This document shows, in pieces, positions 41,001-54,600 of a DNA stretch of 64,000 nt. Position numbers and translations under genes: made by a program. The stretch is from Mastigias papua. Taxonomy: Eukaryota; Cnidaria; Scyphozoa; Rhizostomeae; Mastigiidae. Position 1 is the first letter of the stretch. Each line of letters opens with the position of its first letter. The stretch lies in contig OZ025268.1 of the NCBI GenBank assembly GCA_964019165.1, positions 2,961,501-3,025,500 of the forward strand. The letters run 5' to 3'. The notes beneath the pieces were generated by a model that was not told the origin of the DNA, did not search any database, and was given only the letters and a program-made list of their open reading frames with translations.

Positions 41001-44000
41001 AAAATTGACAGGCTGTGATTGCAGATTGAAAAGTGATGAAAATGAGCCAATTTTGGCCAAAAAGTAAGGCTATAGCCTTGGTATTTTAGCCAAAAATGAC
41101 GAAAATTGAAATTGACAGACTGTGAGTGCAGATTGAAAAGTGATGAAAATGAGCCAATTTTGGCCAAAAAGTAAGGCTATAGCCTTGGTATTTTAGCCAA
41201 AAATGACGAAAATTGAAATTGACAGACTTTGATTGCAGATTGAAAAGTGATGAAAATGAGCCAATTTTGGCCACAGAGTAAGGCTATAGCCTTGGTATTT
41301 TAGCCAAAAATGACGAAAATTAAAATTGACAGACTTTGATTGCAGATTGAAAAGTGATGAAAATGAGCCAATTTTGGCCAAAAAGTAAGGCTATAGCCAT
41401 GGTATTTTAGCAAAAATGACGAAAATTGAAATTGACAGACTTTGATTGCAGATTGAAAAGTGATGAAAATGAGCCAATTTTGGCCAAAAGTAAGGCTATA
41501 GCCTTGGTATTTTAGCCAAAAATGACGAAAATTGAAATTGACAGACTTTGATTGCAGATTGAAAAGTGATGAAAATGAGCCAATTCTGGCCAAAAAGTAA
41601 GGCTATAGCCTTGGTATTTTAGCCAAACATGACGAAAATTAAAATTGACAGACTGTGATTGCAGATTGAAAAGTGATGAAAATGAGCCAATTTTGGCCAA
41701 AAAGTAAGGCTATAGCCTTGGTATTTTAGCCAAAAATGACGAAAATTGAAATTGACAGACTTTGATTGCAGATTGAAAAGTGATGAAAATGAGCCAATTT
41801 TGGCCACAGAGTAAGGCTATAGCCTTGGTATTTTAGCCAAAAATGACGAAAATTGAAATTGACAGACTGTGATTGCAGATTGAAAAGTGATGAAAATGAG
41901 CCAATTTTGGCCAAAACGTAAGGCTATAGCCTTGGTATTTTAGCCAAAAATGACGAAAATTGAAATTGACAGACTTTGATTGCAGATTGAAAAGTGATGA
42001 AAATGAGCCAATTTTGGCCACAGAGTAAGGCTATAGCCTTGGTATTTTAGCCAAAAATGACGAAAATTAAAATTGACAGACTTTGATTGCAGATTGAAAA
42101 GTGATGAAAATGAGCCAATTTTGGCCAAAAAGTAAGGCTATAGCCTTGGTATTTTAGCCAAAAATGACGAAAATTAAAATTGACAGACTTTGATTGCAGA
42201 TTGAAAAGTGATGAAAATGAGCCAATTTTGGCCAAAAAGTAAGGCTATAGCCTTGGTATTTTAGCCAAAAATGACGAAAATTGAAATTGACAGACTTTGA
42301 TTGCAGATTGAAAAGTGATGAAAATGAGCCAATTTTGGCCAAAAAGTAAGGCTATAGCCTTGGTATTTTAGCCAAAAATGACGAAAATTAAAATTGACAG
42401 GCTGTGATTGCAGATTGAAAAGTGATGAAAATGAGCCAATTTTGGCCAAAAAGTAAGGCTATAGCCTTGGTATTTTAGCCAAAAATGACGAAAATTGAAA
42501 TTGACAGACTGTGAGTGCAGATTGAAAAGTGATGAAAATGAGCCAATTTTGGCCAAAAAGTAAGGCTATAGCCTTGGTATTTTAGCCAAAAATGACGAAA
42601 ATTGAAATTGACAGACTTTGATTGCAGATTGAAAAGTGATGAAAATGAGCCAATTTTGGCCAAAAAGTAAGGCTATAGCCTTGGTATTTTAGCCAAAAAT
42701 GACGAAAATTAAAATTGACAGGCTGTGATTGCAGATTGAAAAGTGATGAAAATGAGCCAATTTTGGCCAAAAAGTAAGGCTATAGCCTTGGTATTTTAGC
42801 CAAAAATGACGAAAATTGAAATTGACAGACTGTGAGTGCAGATTGAAAAGTGATGAAAATGAGCCAATTTTGGCCAAAAAGTAAGGCTATAGCCTTGGTA
42901 TTTTAGCCAAAAATGACGAAAATTGAAATTGACAGACTTTGATTGCAGATTGCAACGTGATGAAAATGAGCCAATTTTGGCCAAAAAGTAAGGCTATAGC
43001 CTTGGTATTTTAGCCAAAAATGACGAAAATTCAAATTGACAGACTGTGATTGCAGATTGAAAAGTGATGAAAATGAGCCAATTTTGGCCAAAAATTAAGG
43101 CTATAGCCTTGGTATTTTAGCCAAAAATGACGAAAATTGAAATTGACAGACTTTGATTGCAGATTGAAAAGTGATGAAAATGAGCCAATTTTGGCCAAAA
43201 AGTAAGGCTATAGCCTTGGTATTTTAGCCAAAAATGACGAAAATTCAAATTGACAGACTGTGATTGCAGATTGAAAAGTGATGAAAATGAGCCAATTTTG
43301 GCCAAAAATTAAGGCTATAGCCTTGGTATTTTAGCCAAAAATGACGAAAATTGAAATTGACAGACTTTGATTGCAGATTGAAAAGTGATGAAAATGAGCC
43401 AATTTTGGCCAAAAATTAAGGCTATAGCCTTGGTATTTTAGCCAAAAATGACGAAAATTGAAATTGACAGACTTTGATTGCAGATTGAAAAGTGATGAAA
43501 ATGAGCCAATTTTGGCCAACAAGTAAGGCTATAGCCTTGGTATTTTAGCCAAAAATGACGAAAATTAAAATTGACAGGCTGTGATTGCAGATTGAAAAGT
43601 GATGAAAATGAGCCAATTTTGGCCAAAAAGTAAGGCTATAGCCTTGGTATTTTAGCCAAAAATGACGAAAATTGAAATTGACAGACTGTGAGTGCAGATT
43701 GAAAAGTGATGAAAATGAGCCAATTTTGGCCAAAAAGTAAGGCTATAGCCTTGGTATTTTAGCCAAAAATGACGAAAATTGAAATTGACAGACTTTGATT
43801 GCAGATTGAAAAGTGATGAAAATGAGCCAATTTTGGCCACAGAGTAAGGCTATAGCCTTGGTATTTTAGCCAAAAATGACGAAAATTAAAATTGACAGAC
43901 TTTGATTGCAGATTGAAAAGTGATGAAAATGAGCCAATTTTGGCCAAAAAGTAAGGCTATAGCCATGGTATTTTAGCCAAAAATGACGAAAATTGAAATT

Positions 44001-47000
44001 GACAGACTTTGATTGCAGATTGAAAAGTGATGAAAATGAGCCAATTTTGGCCAAAAAGTAAGGCTATAGCCTTGGTATTTTAGCCAAAAATGACGAAAAT
44101 TGAAATTGACAGACTTTGATTGCAGATTGAAAAGTGATGAAAATGAGCCAATTCTGGCCAAAAAGTAAGGCTATAGCCTTGGTATTTTAGCCAAACATGA
44201 CGAAAATTAAAATTGACAGACTGTGATTGCAGATTGAAAAGTGATGAAAATGAGCCAATTTTGGCCAAAAAGTAAGGCTATAGCCTTGGTATTTTAGCCA
44301 AAAATGACGAAAATTGAAATTGACAGACTTTGATTGCAGATTGAAAAGTGATGAAAATGAGCCAATTTTGGCCACAGAGTAAGGCTATAGCCTTGGTATT
44401 TTAGCCAAAAATGACGAAAATTGAAATTGACAGACTGTGATTGCAGATTGAAAAGTGATGAAAATGAGCCAATTTTGGCCAAAACGTAAGGCTATAGCCT
44501 TGGTATTTTAGCCAAAAATGACGAAAATTGAAATTGACAGACTTTGATTGCAGATTGAAAAGTGATGAAAATGAGCCAATTTTGGCCACAGAGTAAGGCT
44601 ATAGCCTTGGTATTTTAGCCAAAAATGACGAAAATTAAAATTGACAGACTTTGATTGCAGATTGAAAAGTGATGAAAATGAGCCAATTTTGGCCAAAAAG
44701 TAAGGCTATAGCCTTGGTATTTTAGCCAAAAATGACGAAAATTAAAATTGACAGACTTTGATTGCAGATTGAAAAGTGATGAAAATGAGCCAATTTTGGC
44801 CAAAAAGTAAGGCTATAGCCTTGGTATTTTAGCCAAAAATGACGAAAATTGAAATTGACAGACTTTGATTGCAGATTGAAAAGTGATGAAAATGAGCCAA
44901 TTTTGGCCAAAAAGTAAGGCTATAGCCTTGGTATTTTAGCCAAAAATGACGAAAATTAAAATTGACAGGCTGTGATTGCAGATTGAAAAGTGATGAAAAT
45001 GAGCCAATTTTGGCCAAAAAGTAAGGCTATAGCCTTGGTATTTTAGCCAAAAATGACGAAAATTGAAATTGACAGACTGTGAGTGCAGATTGAAAAGTGA
45101 TGAAAATGAGCCAATTTTGGCCAAAAAGTAAGGCTATAGCCTTGGTATTTTAGCCAAAAATGACGAAAATTGAAATTGACAGACTTTGATTGCAGATTGA
45201 AAAGTGATGAAAATGAGCCAATTTTGGCCAAAAAGTAAGGCTATAGCCTTGGTATTTTAGCCAAAAATGACGAAAATTAAAATTGACAGGCTGTGATTGC
45301 AGATTGAAAAGTGATGAAAATGAGCCAATTTTGGCCAAAAAGTAAGGCTATAGCCTTGGTATTTTAGCCAAAAATGACGAAAATTGAAATTGACAGACTG
45401 TGAGTGCAGATTGAAAAGTGATGAAAATGAGCCAATTTTGGCCAAAAAGTAAGGCTATAGCCTTGGTATTTTAGCCAAAAATGACGAAAATTGAAATTGA
45501 CAGACTTTGATTGCAGATTGAAAAGTGATGAAAATGAGCCAATTTTGGCCACAGAGTAAGGCTATAGCCTTGGTATTTTAGCCAAAAATGACGAAAATTA
45601 AAATTGACAGACTTTGATTGCAGATTGAAAAGTGATGAAAATGAGCCAATTTTGGCCAAAAAGTAAGGCTATAGCCATGGTATTTTAGCCAAAAATGACG
45701 AAAATTGAAATTGACAGACTTTGATTGCAGATTGAAAAGTGATGAAAATGAGCCAATTTTGGCCAAAAAGTAAGGCTATAGCCTTGGTATTTTAGCCAAA
45801 AATGACGAAAATTGAAATTGACAGACTGTGATTGCAGATTGAAAAGTGATGAAAATGAGCCAATTTTGGCCAAAACGTAAGGCTATAGCCTTGGTATTTT
45901 AGCCAAAAATGACGAAAATTGAAATTGACAGACTTTGATTGCAGATTGAAAAGTGATGAAAATGAGCCAATTTTGGCCACAGAGTAAGGCTATAGCCTTG
46001 GTATTTTAGCCAAAAATGACGAAAATTAAAATTGACAGACTTTGATTGCAGATTGAAAAGTGATGAAAATGAGCCAATTTTGGCCAAAAAGTAAGGCTAT
46101 AGCCTTGGTATTTTAGCCAAAAATGACGAAAATTAAAATTGACAGACTTTGATTGCAGATTGAAAAGTGATGAAAATGAGCCAATTTGGCCAAAAAGTAA
46201 GGCTATAGCCTTGGTATTTTAGCCAAAAATGACGAAAATTCAAATTGACAGACTGTGATTGCAGATTGAAAAGTGATGAAAATGAGCCAATTTTGGCCAA
46301 AAATTAAGGCTATAGCCTTGGTATTTTAGCCAAAAATGACGAAAATTGAAATTGACAGACTTTGATTGCAGATTGAAAAGTGATGAAAATGAGCCAATTT
46401 TGGCCAAAATACTCTCACTAGTAAGGCTATAGCCTTGGTATTTTAGCCAAAAATGACGAAAATTCAAATTGACAGACTGTGATTGCAGATTGAAAAGTGA
46501 TGAAAATGAGCCAATTTTGGCCAAAAATTAAGGCTATAGCCTTGGTATTTTAGCCAAAAATGACGAAAATTGAAATTGACAGACTTTGATTGCAGATTGA
46601 AAAGTGATGAAAATGAGCCAATTTTGGCCAACTATAGCCTTGGTATTTTAGCCAAAAATGACGAAAATTGAAATTGACAGACTTTGATTGCAGATTGAAA
46701 AGTGATGAAAATGAGCCAATTTTGGCCAACAAGTAAGGCTATAGCCTTGGTATTTTAGCCAAAAATGACGAAAATTAAAATTGACAGGCTGTGATTGCAG
46801 ATTGAAAAGTGATGAAATGAGCCAATTTTGGCCAAAAAGTAAGGCTATAGCCTTGGTATTTTAGCCAAAAATGACGAAAATTGAAATTGACAGACTGTGA
46901 GTGCAGATTGAAAAGTGATGAAAATGAGCCAATTTTGGCCAAAAAGTAAGGCTATAGCCTTGGTATTTTAGCCAAAAATGACGAAAATTGAAATTGACAG

Positions 47001-48959
47001 ACTTTGATTGCAGATTGAAAAGTGATGAAAATGAGCCAATTTTGGCCACAGAGTAAGGCTATAGCCTTGGTATTTTAGCCAAAAATGACGAAAATTAAAA
47101 TTGACAGACTTTGATTGCAGATTGAAAAGTGATGAAAATGAGCCAATTTTGGCCAAAAAGTAAGGCTATAGCCTTGGTATTTTAGCCAAAAATGACGAAA
47201 ATTGAAATTGACAGACTGTGATTGCAGATTGAAAAGTGATGAAAATGAGCCAATTTTGGCCAAAACGTAAGGCTATAGCCTTGGTATTTTAGCCAAAAAT
47301 GACGAAAATTGAAATTGACAGACTTTGATTGCAGATTGAAAAGTGATGAAAATGAGCCAATTTTGGCCACAGAGTAAGGCTATAGCCTTGGTATTTTAGC
47401 CAAAAATGACGAAAATTAAAATTGACAGACTTTGATTGCAGATTGAAAAGTGATGAAAATGAGCCAATTTTGGCCAAAAAGTAAGGCTATAGCCTTGGTA
47501 TTTTAGCCAAAAATGACGAAAATTAAAATTGACAGACTTTGATTGCAGATTGAAAAGTGATGAAAATGAGCCAATTTTGGCCAAAAAGTAAGGCTATAGC
47601 CTTGGTATTTTAGCCAAAAATGACGAAAATTGAAATTGACAGACTTTGATTGCAGATTGAAAAGTGATGAAAATGAGCCAATTTTGGCCAAAAAGTAAGG
47701 CTATAGCCTTGGTATTTTAGCCAAAAATGACGAAAATTGAAATTGACAGACTTTGATTGCAGATTGAAAAGTGATGAAAATGAGCCAATTTTGGCCAAAA
47801 ATTAAGGCTATAGCCTTGGTATTTTAGCCAAAAATGACGAAAATTGAAATTGACAGACTGTGATTGCAGATTGAAAAGTGATGAAAATGAGCCAATTTTG
47901 GCCAACAAGTAAGGCTATAGCCTTGGTATTTTAGCCAAAAATGACGAAAATTAAAATTGACAGGCTGTGATTGCAGATTGAAAAGTGATGAAAATGAGCC
48001 AATTTTGGCCAAAAAGTAAGGCTATAGCCTTGGTATTTTAGCCAAAAAATGACGAAAATTGAAATTGACAGACTGTGATTGCAGATTGAAAAGTGATGAA
48101 AATGAGCCAATTTTGGCCAAAAAGTAAGGCTATAGCCTTGGTATTTTAGCCAAAAATGACGAAAATTGAAATTGACAGACTTTGATTGCAGATTGAAAAG
48201 TGATGAAAATGAGCCATTTTGGCCAACAGAGTAAGGCTATAGCCTTGGTATTTTAGCCAAAAATGACGAAAATTAAAATTGACAGACTTTGATTGCAGAT
48301 TGAAAAGTGATGAAAATGAGCCAATTTTGGCCAAAAAGTAAGGCTATAGCCTTGGTATTTTAGCCAAAAATGACGAAAATTGAAATTGACAGACTGTGAT
48401 TGCAGATTGAAAAGTGATGAAAATGAGCCAATTTTGGCCAAAACTTAAGGCTATAGCCTTGGTATTTTAGCCAAAAATGACGAAAATTGAAATTGACAGA
48501 CTTTGATTGCAGATTGAAAAGTGATGAAAATGAGCCAATTTTGGCCAAAAAGTAAGGCTATAGCCTTGGTATTTTAGCCAAAAATGACGAAAATTAAAAT
48601 TGACAGACTTTGATTGCAGATTGAAAAGTGATGAAAATGAGCCAATTTTGGCCAAAAAGTAAGGCTATAGCCTTGGTATTTTAGCCAAAAATGACGAAAA
48701 TTAAAATTGACAGACTTTGATTGCAGATTGAAAAGTGATGAAAATGAGCCAATTTTGGCCAAAAAGTAAGGCTATAGCCTTGGTATTTTAGCCAAAAATG
48801 ACGAAAATTGAAATTGACAGACTTTGATTGCAGATTGAAAAGTGATGAAAATGAGCCAATTTTGGCCAAAAAGTAAGGCTATAGCCTTGGTATTTTAGCC
48901 AAAAATGACGAAAATTCAAATTGACAGACTGTGATTGCAGATTGAAAAGTGATGAAAAT

Positions 48960-51660
48960 GAGCCAATTTTGGCCAAAATTAAAGGCTATAGCCTTGGTAT
49001 TTTAGCCAAAAATGACGAAAATTGAAATTGACAGACTTTGATTGCAGATTGAAAAGTGATGAAAATGAGCCAATTTTGGCCAAAAAGTAAGGCTAATAGC
49101 CTTGGTATTTTAGCCAAAATGACGAAAATTCAAATTGACAGACTTTGATTGCAGATGAAAAAGTGATGAAAATGAGCCAATTTTGGCCAAAAAGTAAGGC
49201 TATAGCCTTTGGTATTTTAGCCAAAAATGACGAAAATTGAAATTGACAGACTTTGATTGCAGATTGAAAAGTGATGAAAATGAGCCAATTTTGGCCAAAA
49301 ATTAAGGCTATAGCCTTGGTATTTTAGCCAAAAATGACGAAAATTGAAATTGACAGACTTTGATTGCAGATTGAAAAGTGATGAAAATGAGCCAATTTTG
49401 GCCAACAAGTAAGGCTATAGCCTTGGTATTTTAGCCAAAAATGACGAAAATTAAAATTGACAGACTTGATTGCAGATTGAAAAGTGATGAAAATGAGCCA
49501 ATTTTGGCCAAAAAGTAAGGCTATAGCCTTGGTATTTTAGCCAAAATGACGAAAATTGAAATTGACAGACTGTGATTGCAGATGAAAAGTGATGAAAATG
49601 AGCCAATTTTGGCCAAAAAGTAAGCTATAGCCTTGGTATTTTAGCCAAAAATGACGAAAATTGAAATTGACAGACTTTGATTGCAGATTGAAAAGTGATG
49701 AAAATGAGCCAATTTTGGCCACAGAGTAAGGCTATAGCCTTGGTATTTTAGCCAAAAATGACGAAAATTAAAATTGACAGACTTTGATTGCAGATTGAAA
49801 AGTGATGAAAATGAGCCAATTTTGGCCAAAAAGTAAGGCTAAGCCATGGTATTTTAGCCAAAAATGACGAAATTGAAATTGACAGACTTTGATTGCAGAT
49901 TGAAAAGTGATGAAAATGAGCCAATTTTGGCCAAAAAGTAAGGCTATAGCCTTGGTATTTTAGCCAAAAATGACGAAAATTGAAATTGACAGACTTTGAT
50001 TGCAGATTGAAAAGTGATGAAAATGAGCCAATTCTGGCCAAAAAGTAAGGCTATAGCCTTGGTATTTTAGCCAAAAATGACGAAAATTAAAATTGACAGA
50101 CTGTGATTGCAGATTGAAAAGTGATGAAAATGAGCCAATTTTGGCCAAAAAGTAAGGCTATAGCCTTGGTATTTTAGCCAAAAATGACGAAAATTGAAAT
50201 TGACAGACTTTGATTGCAGATTGAAAAGTGATGAAAATGAGCCAATTTTGGCCACAGAGTAAGGCTATAGCCTTGGTATTTTAGCCAAAAATGACGAAAA
50301 TTGAAATTGACAGACTGTGATTGCAGATTGAAAAGTGATGAAAATGAGCCAATTTTGGCCAAAAAGTAAGGCTATAGCCTTGGTATTTTAGCCAAAAATG
50401 ACGAAAATTGAAATTGACAGACTTTGATTGCAGATTGAAAAGTGATGAAAATGAGCCAATTTTGGCCAAAAGTAAGGCTATAGCCTTGGTATTTTAGCCA
50501 AAAATGACGAAAATTGAAAATTGACAGACTTTGATTGCAGATTGAAAAGTGATGAAAATGAGCCAATTTTGGCCAAAAAGTAAGGCTATAGCCTTGGTAT
50601 TTTAGCCAAAAATGACGAAAATTAAAATTGACAGACTTTGATTGCAGATTGAAAAGTGATGAAAATGAGCCAATTTTGGCCAAAAAGTAAGGCTATAGCC
50701 TTGGTATTTTAGCCAAAAATGACGAAAATTGAAATTGACAGACTTTGATTGCAGATTGAAAAGTGATGAAAATGAGCCAATTTTGGCCAAAAAGTAAGGC
50801 TATAGCCTTGGTATTTTAGCCAAAAATGACGAAAATTGGAAATTGACAGGCTTTGATTGCAGATTGAAAAGTGATGAAAATGAGCCAATTTGGCCAAAAA
50901 GTAAGGCTATAGCCTTGGTATTTTAGCCAAAAATGACGAAAATTTGAAATTGACAGACTGTGAGTGCAGATTGAAAAGTGATGAAAATGAGCCAATTTTG
51001 GCCAAAAAGTAAGGCATAGCCTTGGTATTTTAGCCAAAAATGACGAAAATTGAAATTGACAGACTTTGATTGCAGATTGAAAAGTGATGAAATGAGCCAA
51101 TTTTGGCCAAAAAGTAAGGCTATAGCCTTGGTATTTTAGCCAAAAATGACGAAAATTAAAATTGACAGGCTGTGATTGCAGATTGAAAAGTGATGAAAAT
51201 GAGCCAATTTTGGCCAAAAAGTAGGCTATAGCCTTGGTATTTTAGCCAAAAAGACAAAATTGAAATTGACAGACTGTGATGCAGATTGAAAAGTGATGAA
51301 AATGAGCCAATTTTGGCCAAAAAGTAAGGCTATAGCCTTGGTATTTTAGCCAAAAATGACGAAAATTGAAATTGACAGACTTTGATTGCAGATTGAAAAG
51401 TGATGAAAATGAGCCAATTTTGGCCACAGAGTAAGGCATAGCCTTGGTATTTTAGCCAAAAATGACGAGAAATTAAAATTGACAGACTTTGTTGCAGATT
51501 GAAAAGTGATGAAAATGAGCCAATTTGCCAAAAAAGTTAAGGCTATAGCCATGGTATTTTAGCCAAAAATGACGAAAATTGAAATTGACAGACTTTGATT
51601 GCCCAGATTGACAAGTGATGAAATGAGCCAAATTTTGGAAATTTTGGCCAAAAAGTAAGG
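48960..51660 (+). repeat. satellite segment with dense single-base indels
   Basis: Still the 107-bp repeat, but many units have lengths of 104-109 because of one-base gains or losses in homopolymers and short runs, for example GGCTAATAGCC, CCAAAATGACG, GCAGATGAAAAAG and GGCTAAGCC. Units elsewhere in the array are nearly all exactly 107 bp. I suspect sequence error rather than decay. Confidence 0.7.
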
Positions 51661-54600
51661 CTATAGCCTTGGTATTTTAGCCAAAAATGACGAAAATTGA
51701 AATTGACAGACTGTGATTGCAGATTGAAAAGTGATGAAAATGAGCCAATTTTGGCCAAAACGTAAGGCTATAGCCTTGGTATTTTAGCCAAAAATGACGA
51801 AAATTGAAATTGACAGACTTTGATTGCAGATTGAAAAGTGATGAAAATGAGCCAATTTTGGCCACAGAGTAAGGCTATAGCCTTGGTATTTTAGCCAAAA
51901 ATGACGAAAATTAAAATTGACAGACTTTGATTGCAGATTGAAAAGTGATGAAAATGAGCCAATTTTGGCCAAAAAGTAAGGCTATAGCCTTGGTATTTTA
52001 GCCAAAAATGACGAAAATTAAAATTGACAGACTTTGATTGCAGATTGAAAAGTGATGAAAATGAGCCAATTTTGGCCAAAAAGTAAGGCTATAGCCTTGG
52101 TATTTTAGCCAAAAATGACGAAAATTGAAATTGACAGACTTTGATTGCAGATTGAAAAGTGATGAAAATGAGCCAATTTTGGCCAAAAAGTAAGGCTATA
52201 GCCTTGGTATTTTAGCCAAAAATGACGAAAATTAAAATTGACAGGCTGTGATTGCAGATTGAAAAGTGATGAAAATGAGCCAATTTTGGCCAAAAAGTAA
52301 GGCTATAGCCTTGGTATTTTAGCCAAAAATGACGAAAATTGAAATTGACAGACTGTGAGTGCAGATTGAAAAGTGATGAAAATGAGCCAATTTTGGCCAA
52401 AAAGTAAGGCTATAGCCTTGGTATTTTAGCCAAAAATGACGAAAATTGAAATTGACAGACTTTGATTGCAGATTGAAAAGTGATGAAAATGAGCCAATTT
52501 TGGCCACAGAGTAAGGCTATAGCCTTGGTATTTTAGCCAAAAATGACGAAAATTAAAATTGACAGACTTTGATTGCAGATTGAAAAGTGATGAAAATGAA
52601 CCAATTTTGGCCAAAAAGTAAGGCTATAGCCATGGTATTTTAGCCAAAAATGACGAAAATTGAAATTGACAGACTTTGATTGCAGATTGAAAAGTGATGA
52701 AAATGAGCCAATTTTGGCCAAAAAGTAAGGCTATAGCCTTGGTATTTTAGCCAAAAATGACGAAAATTGAAATTGACAGACTTTGATTGCAGATTGAAAA
52801 GTGATGAAAATGAGCCAATTCTGGCCAAAAAGTAAGGCTATAGCCTTGGTATTTTAGCCAAACATGACGAAAATTAAAATTGACAGACTGTGATTGCAGA
52901 TTGAAAAGTGATGAAAATGAGCCAATTTTGGCCAAAAAGTAAGGCTATAGCCTTGGTATTTTAGCCAAAAATGACGAAAATTGAAATTGACAGACTTTGA
53001 TTGCAGATTGAAAAGTGATGAAAATGAGCCAATTTTGGCCAAAACGTAAGGCTATAGCCTTGGTATTTTAGCCAAAAATGACGAAAATTGAAATTGACAG
53101 ACTTTCAATGCAGATTGAAAAGTGATGAAAATGAGCCAATTTTGGCCAAAGAGTAAGGCTATAGCCTTGGTATTTTAGCCAAAAATGACGAAAATTAAAA
53201 TTGACAGACTTTGATTGCAGATTGAAAAGTGATGAAAATGAGCCAAGTTTGGCCAAAACGTAAGGCTATAGCCTTGGCATTTTAGCCAAAAATGACGAAA
53301 ATTGAAATTGACAGACTTTGATTGCAGATTGAAAAGTGATGAAAATGAGCCAATTTTGGCCAAAGAGTAAGGCTATAGCCTTGGTATTTTAGCCAAAAAT
53401 GACGAAAATTGAAATTGACAGACTTTGATTGCAGATTGAAAAGTGATGAAAATGAGCCAATTTTGGCCAAAAAGTAAGGCTATAGCCTTGGTATTTTAGC
53501 CAAAAATGACGAAAATTGAAATTGACAGACTTTGATTGCAGATTGAAAAGTGATGAAAATGAGCCAATTTTGGCCAAAAAGTAAGGCTATAGCCTTGGTA
53601 TTTTAGCCAAAAATGACGAAAATTGAAATTGACAGACTTTGATTGCAGATTGAAAAGTGATGAAAATGAGCCAATTTTGGCCAAAGAGTAAGGCTATAGC
53701 CTTGGTATTTTAGCCAAAAATGACGAAAATTGAAATTGACAGACTTTGATTGCAGATTGAAAAGTGATGAAAATGAGCCAATTTTGGCCAAAAAGTAAGG
53801 CTATAGCCTTGGTATTTTAGCCAAAAATGACGAAAATTGAAATTGACAGACTTTGATTGCAGATTGAAAAGTGATGAAAATGAGCCAATTTTGGCCAAAA
53901 CGTAAGGCTATAGCCTTGGTATTTTAGCCAAAAATGACGAAAATTAAAATTGACAGACTGTGATTGCAGATTGAAAAGTGATGAAAATGAGCCAATTTTG
54001 GCCAAAAAGTAAGGCTATAGCCTTGGTATTTTAGCCAAACATGACGAAAACTAAAATTGACAGACTGTGATTGCAGATTGAAAAGTGATGAAAATGAGCC
54101 AATTTTGGCCAAAGAGTAAGGCTATAGCCTTGGTATTTTAGCCAAAAATGACGAAAATTGAAATTGACAGACTTTGATTGCAGATTGAAAAGTGATGAAA
54201 ATGAGCCAATTTTGGCCAAAAAGTAAGGCTATAGCCTTGGTATTTTAGCCAAAAATGACGAAAATTCAAATTGACAGACTTTGATTGCAGATTGAAAAGT
54301 GATGAAAATGAGCCAATTTTGGCCAAAAAGTAAGGCTATAGCCTTGGTAGTTTAGCCAAAAATGACGAAAATTGAAATTGACAGACTTTGATTGCAGATT
54401 GAAAAGTGATGAAAATGAGCCAATTTTGGCCAAAAAGTAAGGCTATAGCCTTGGTATTTTAGCCAAAAATGACGAAAATTGAAATTGACAGACTTTGATT
54501 GCAGATTGAAAAGTGATGAAAATGAGCCAATTTTGGCCAAAGAGTAAGGCTATAGCCTTGGTATTTTAGCCAAAAATGACGAAAATTGAAATTGACAGAC

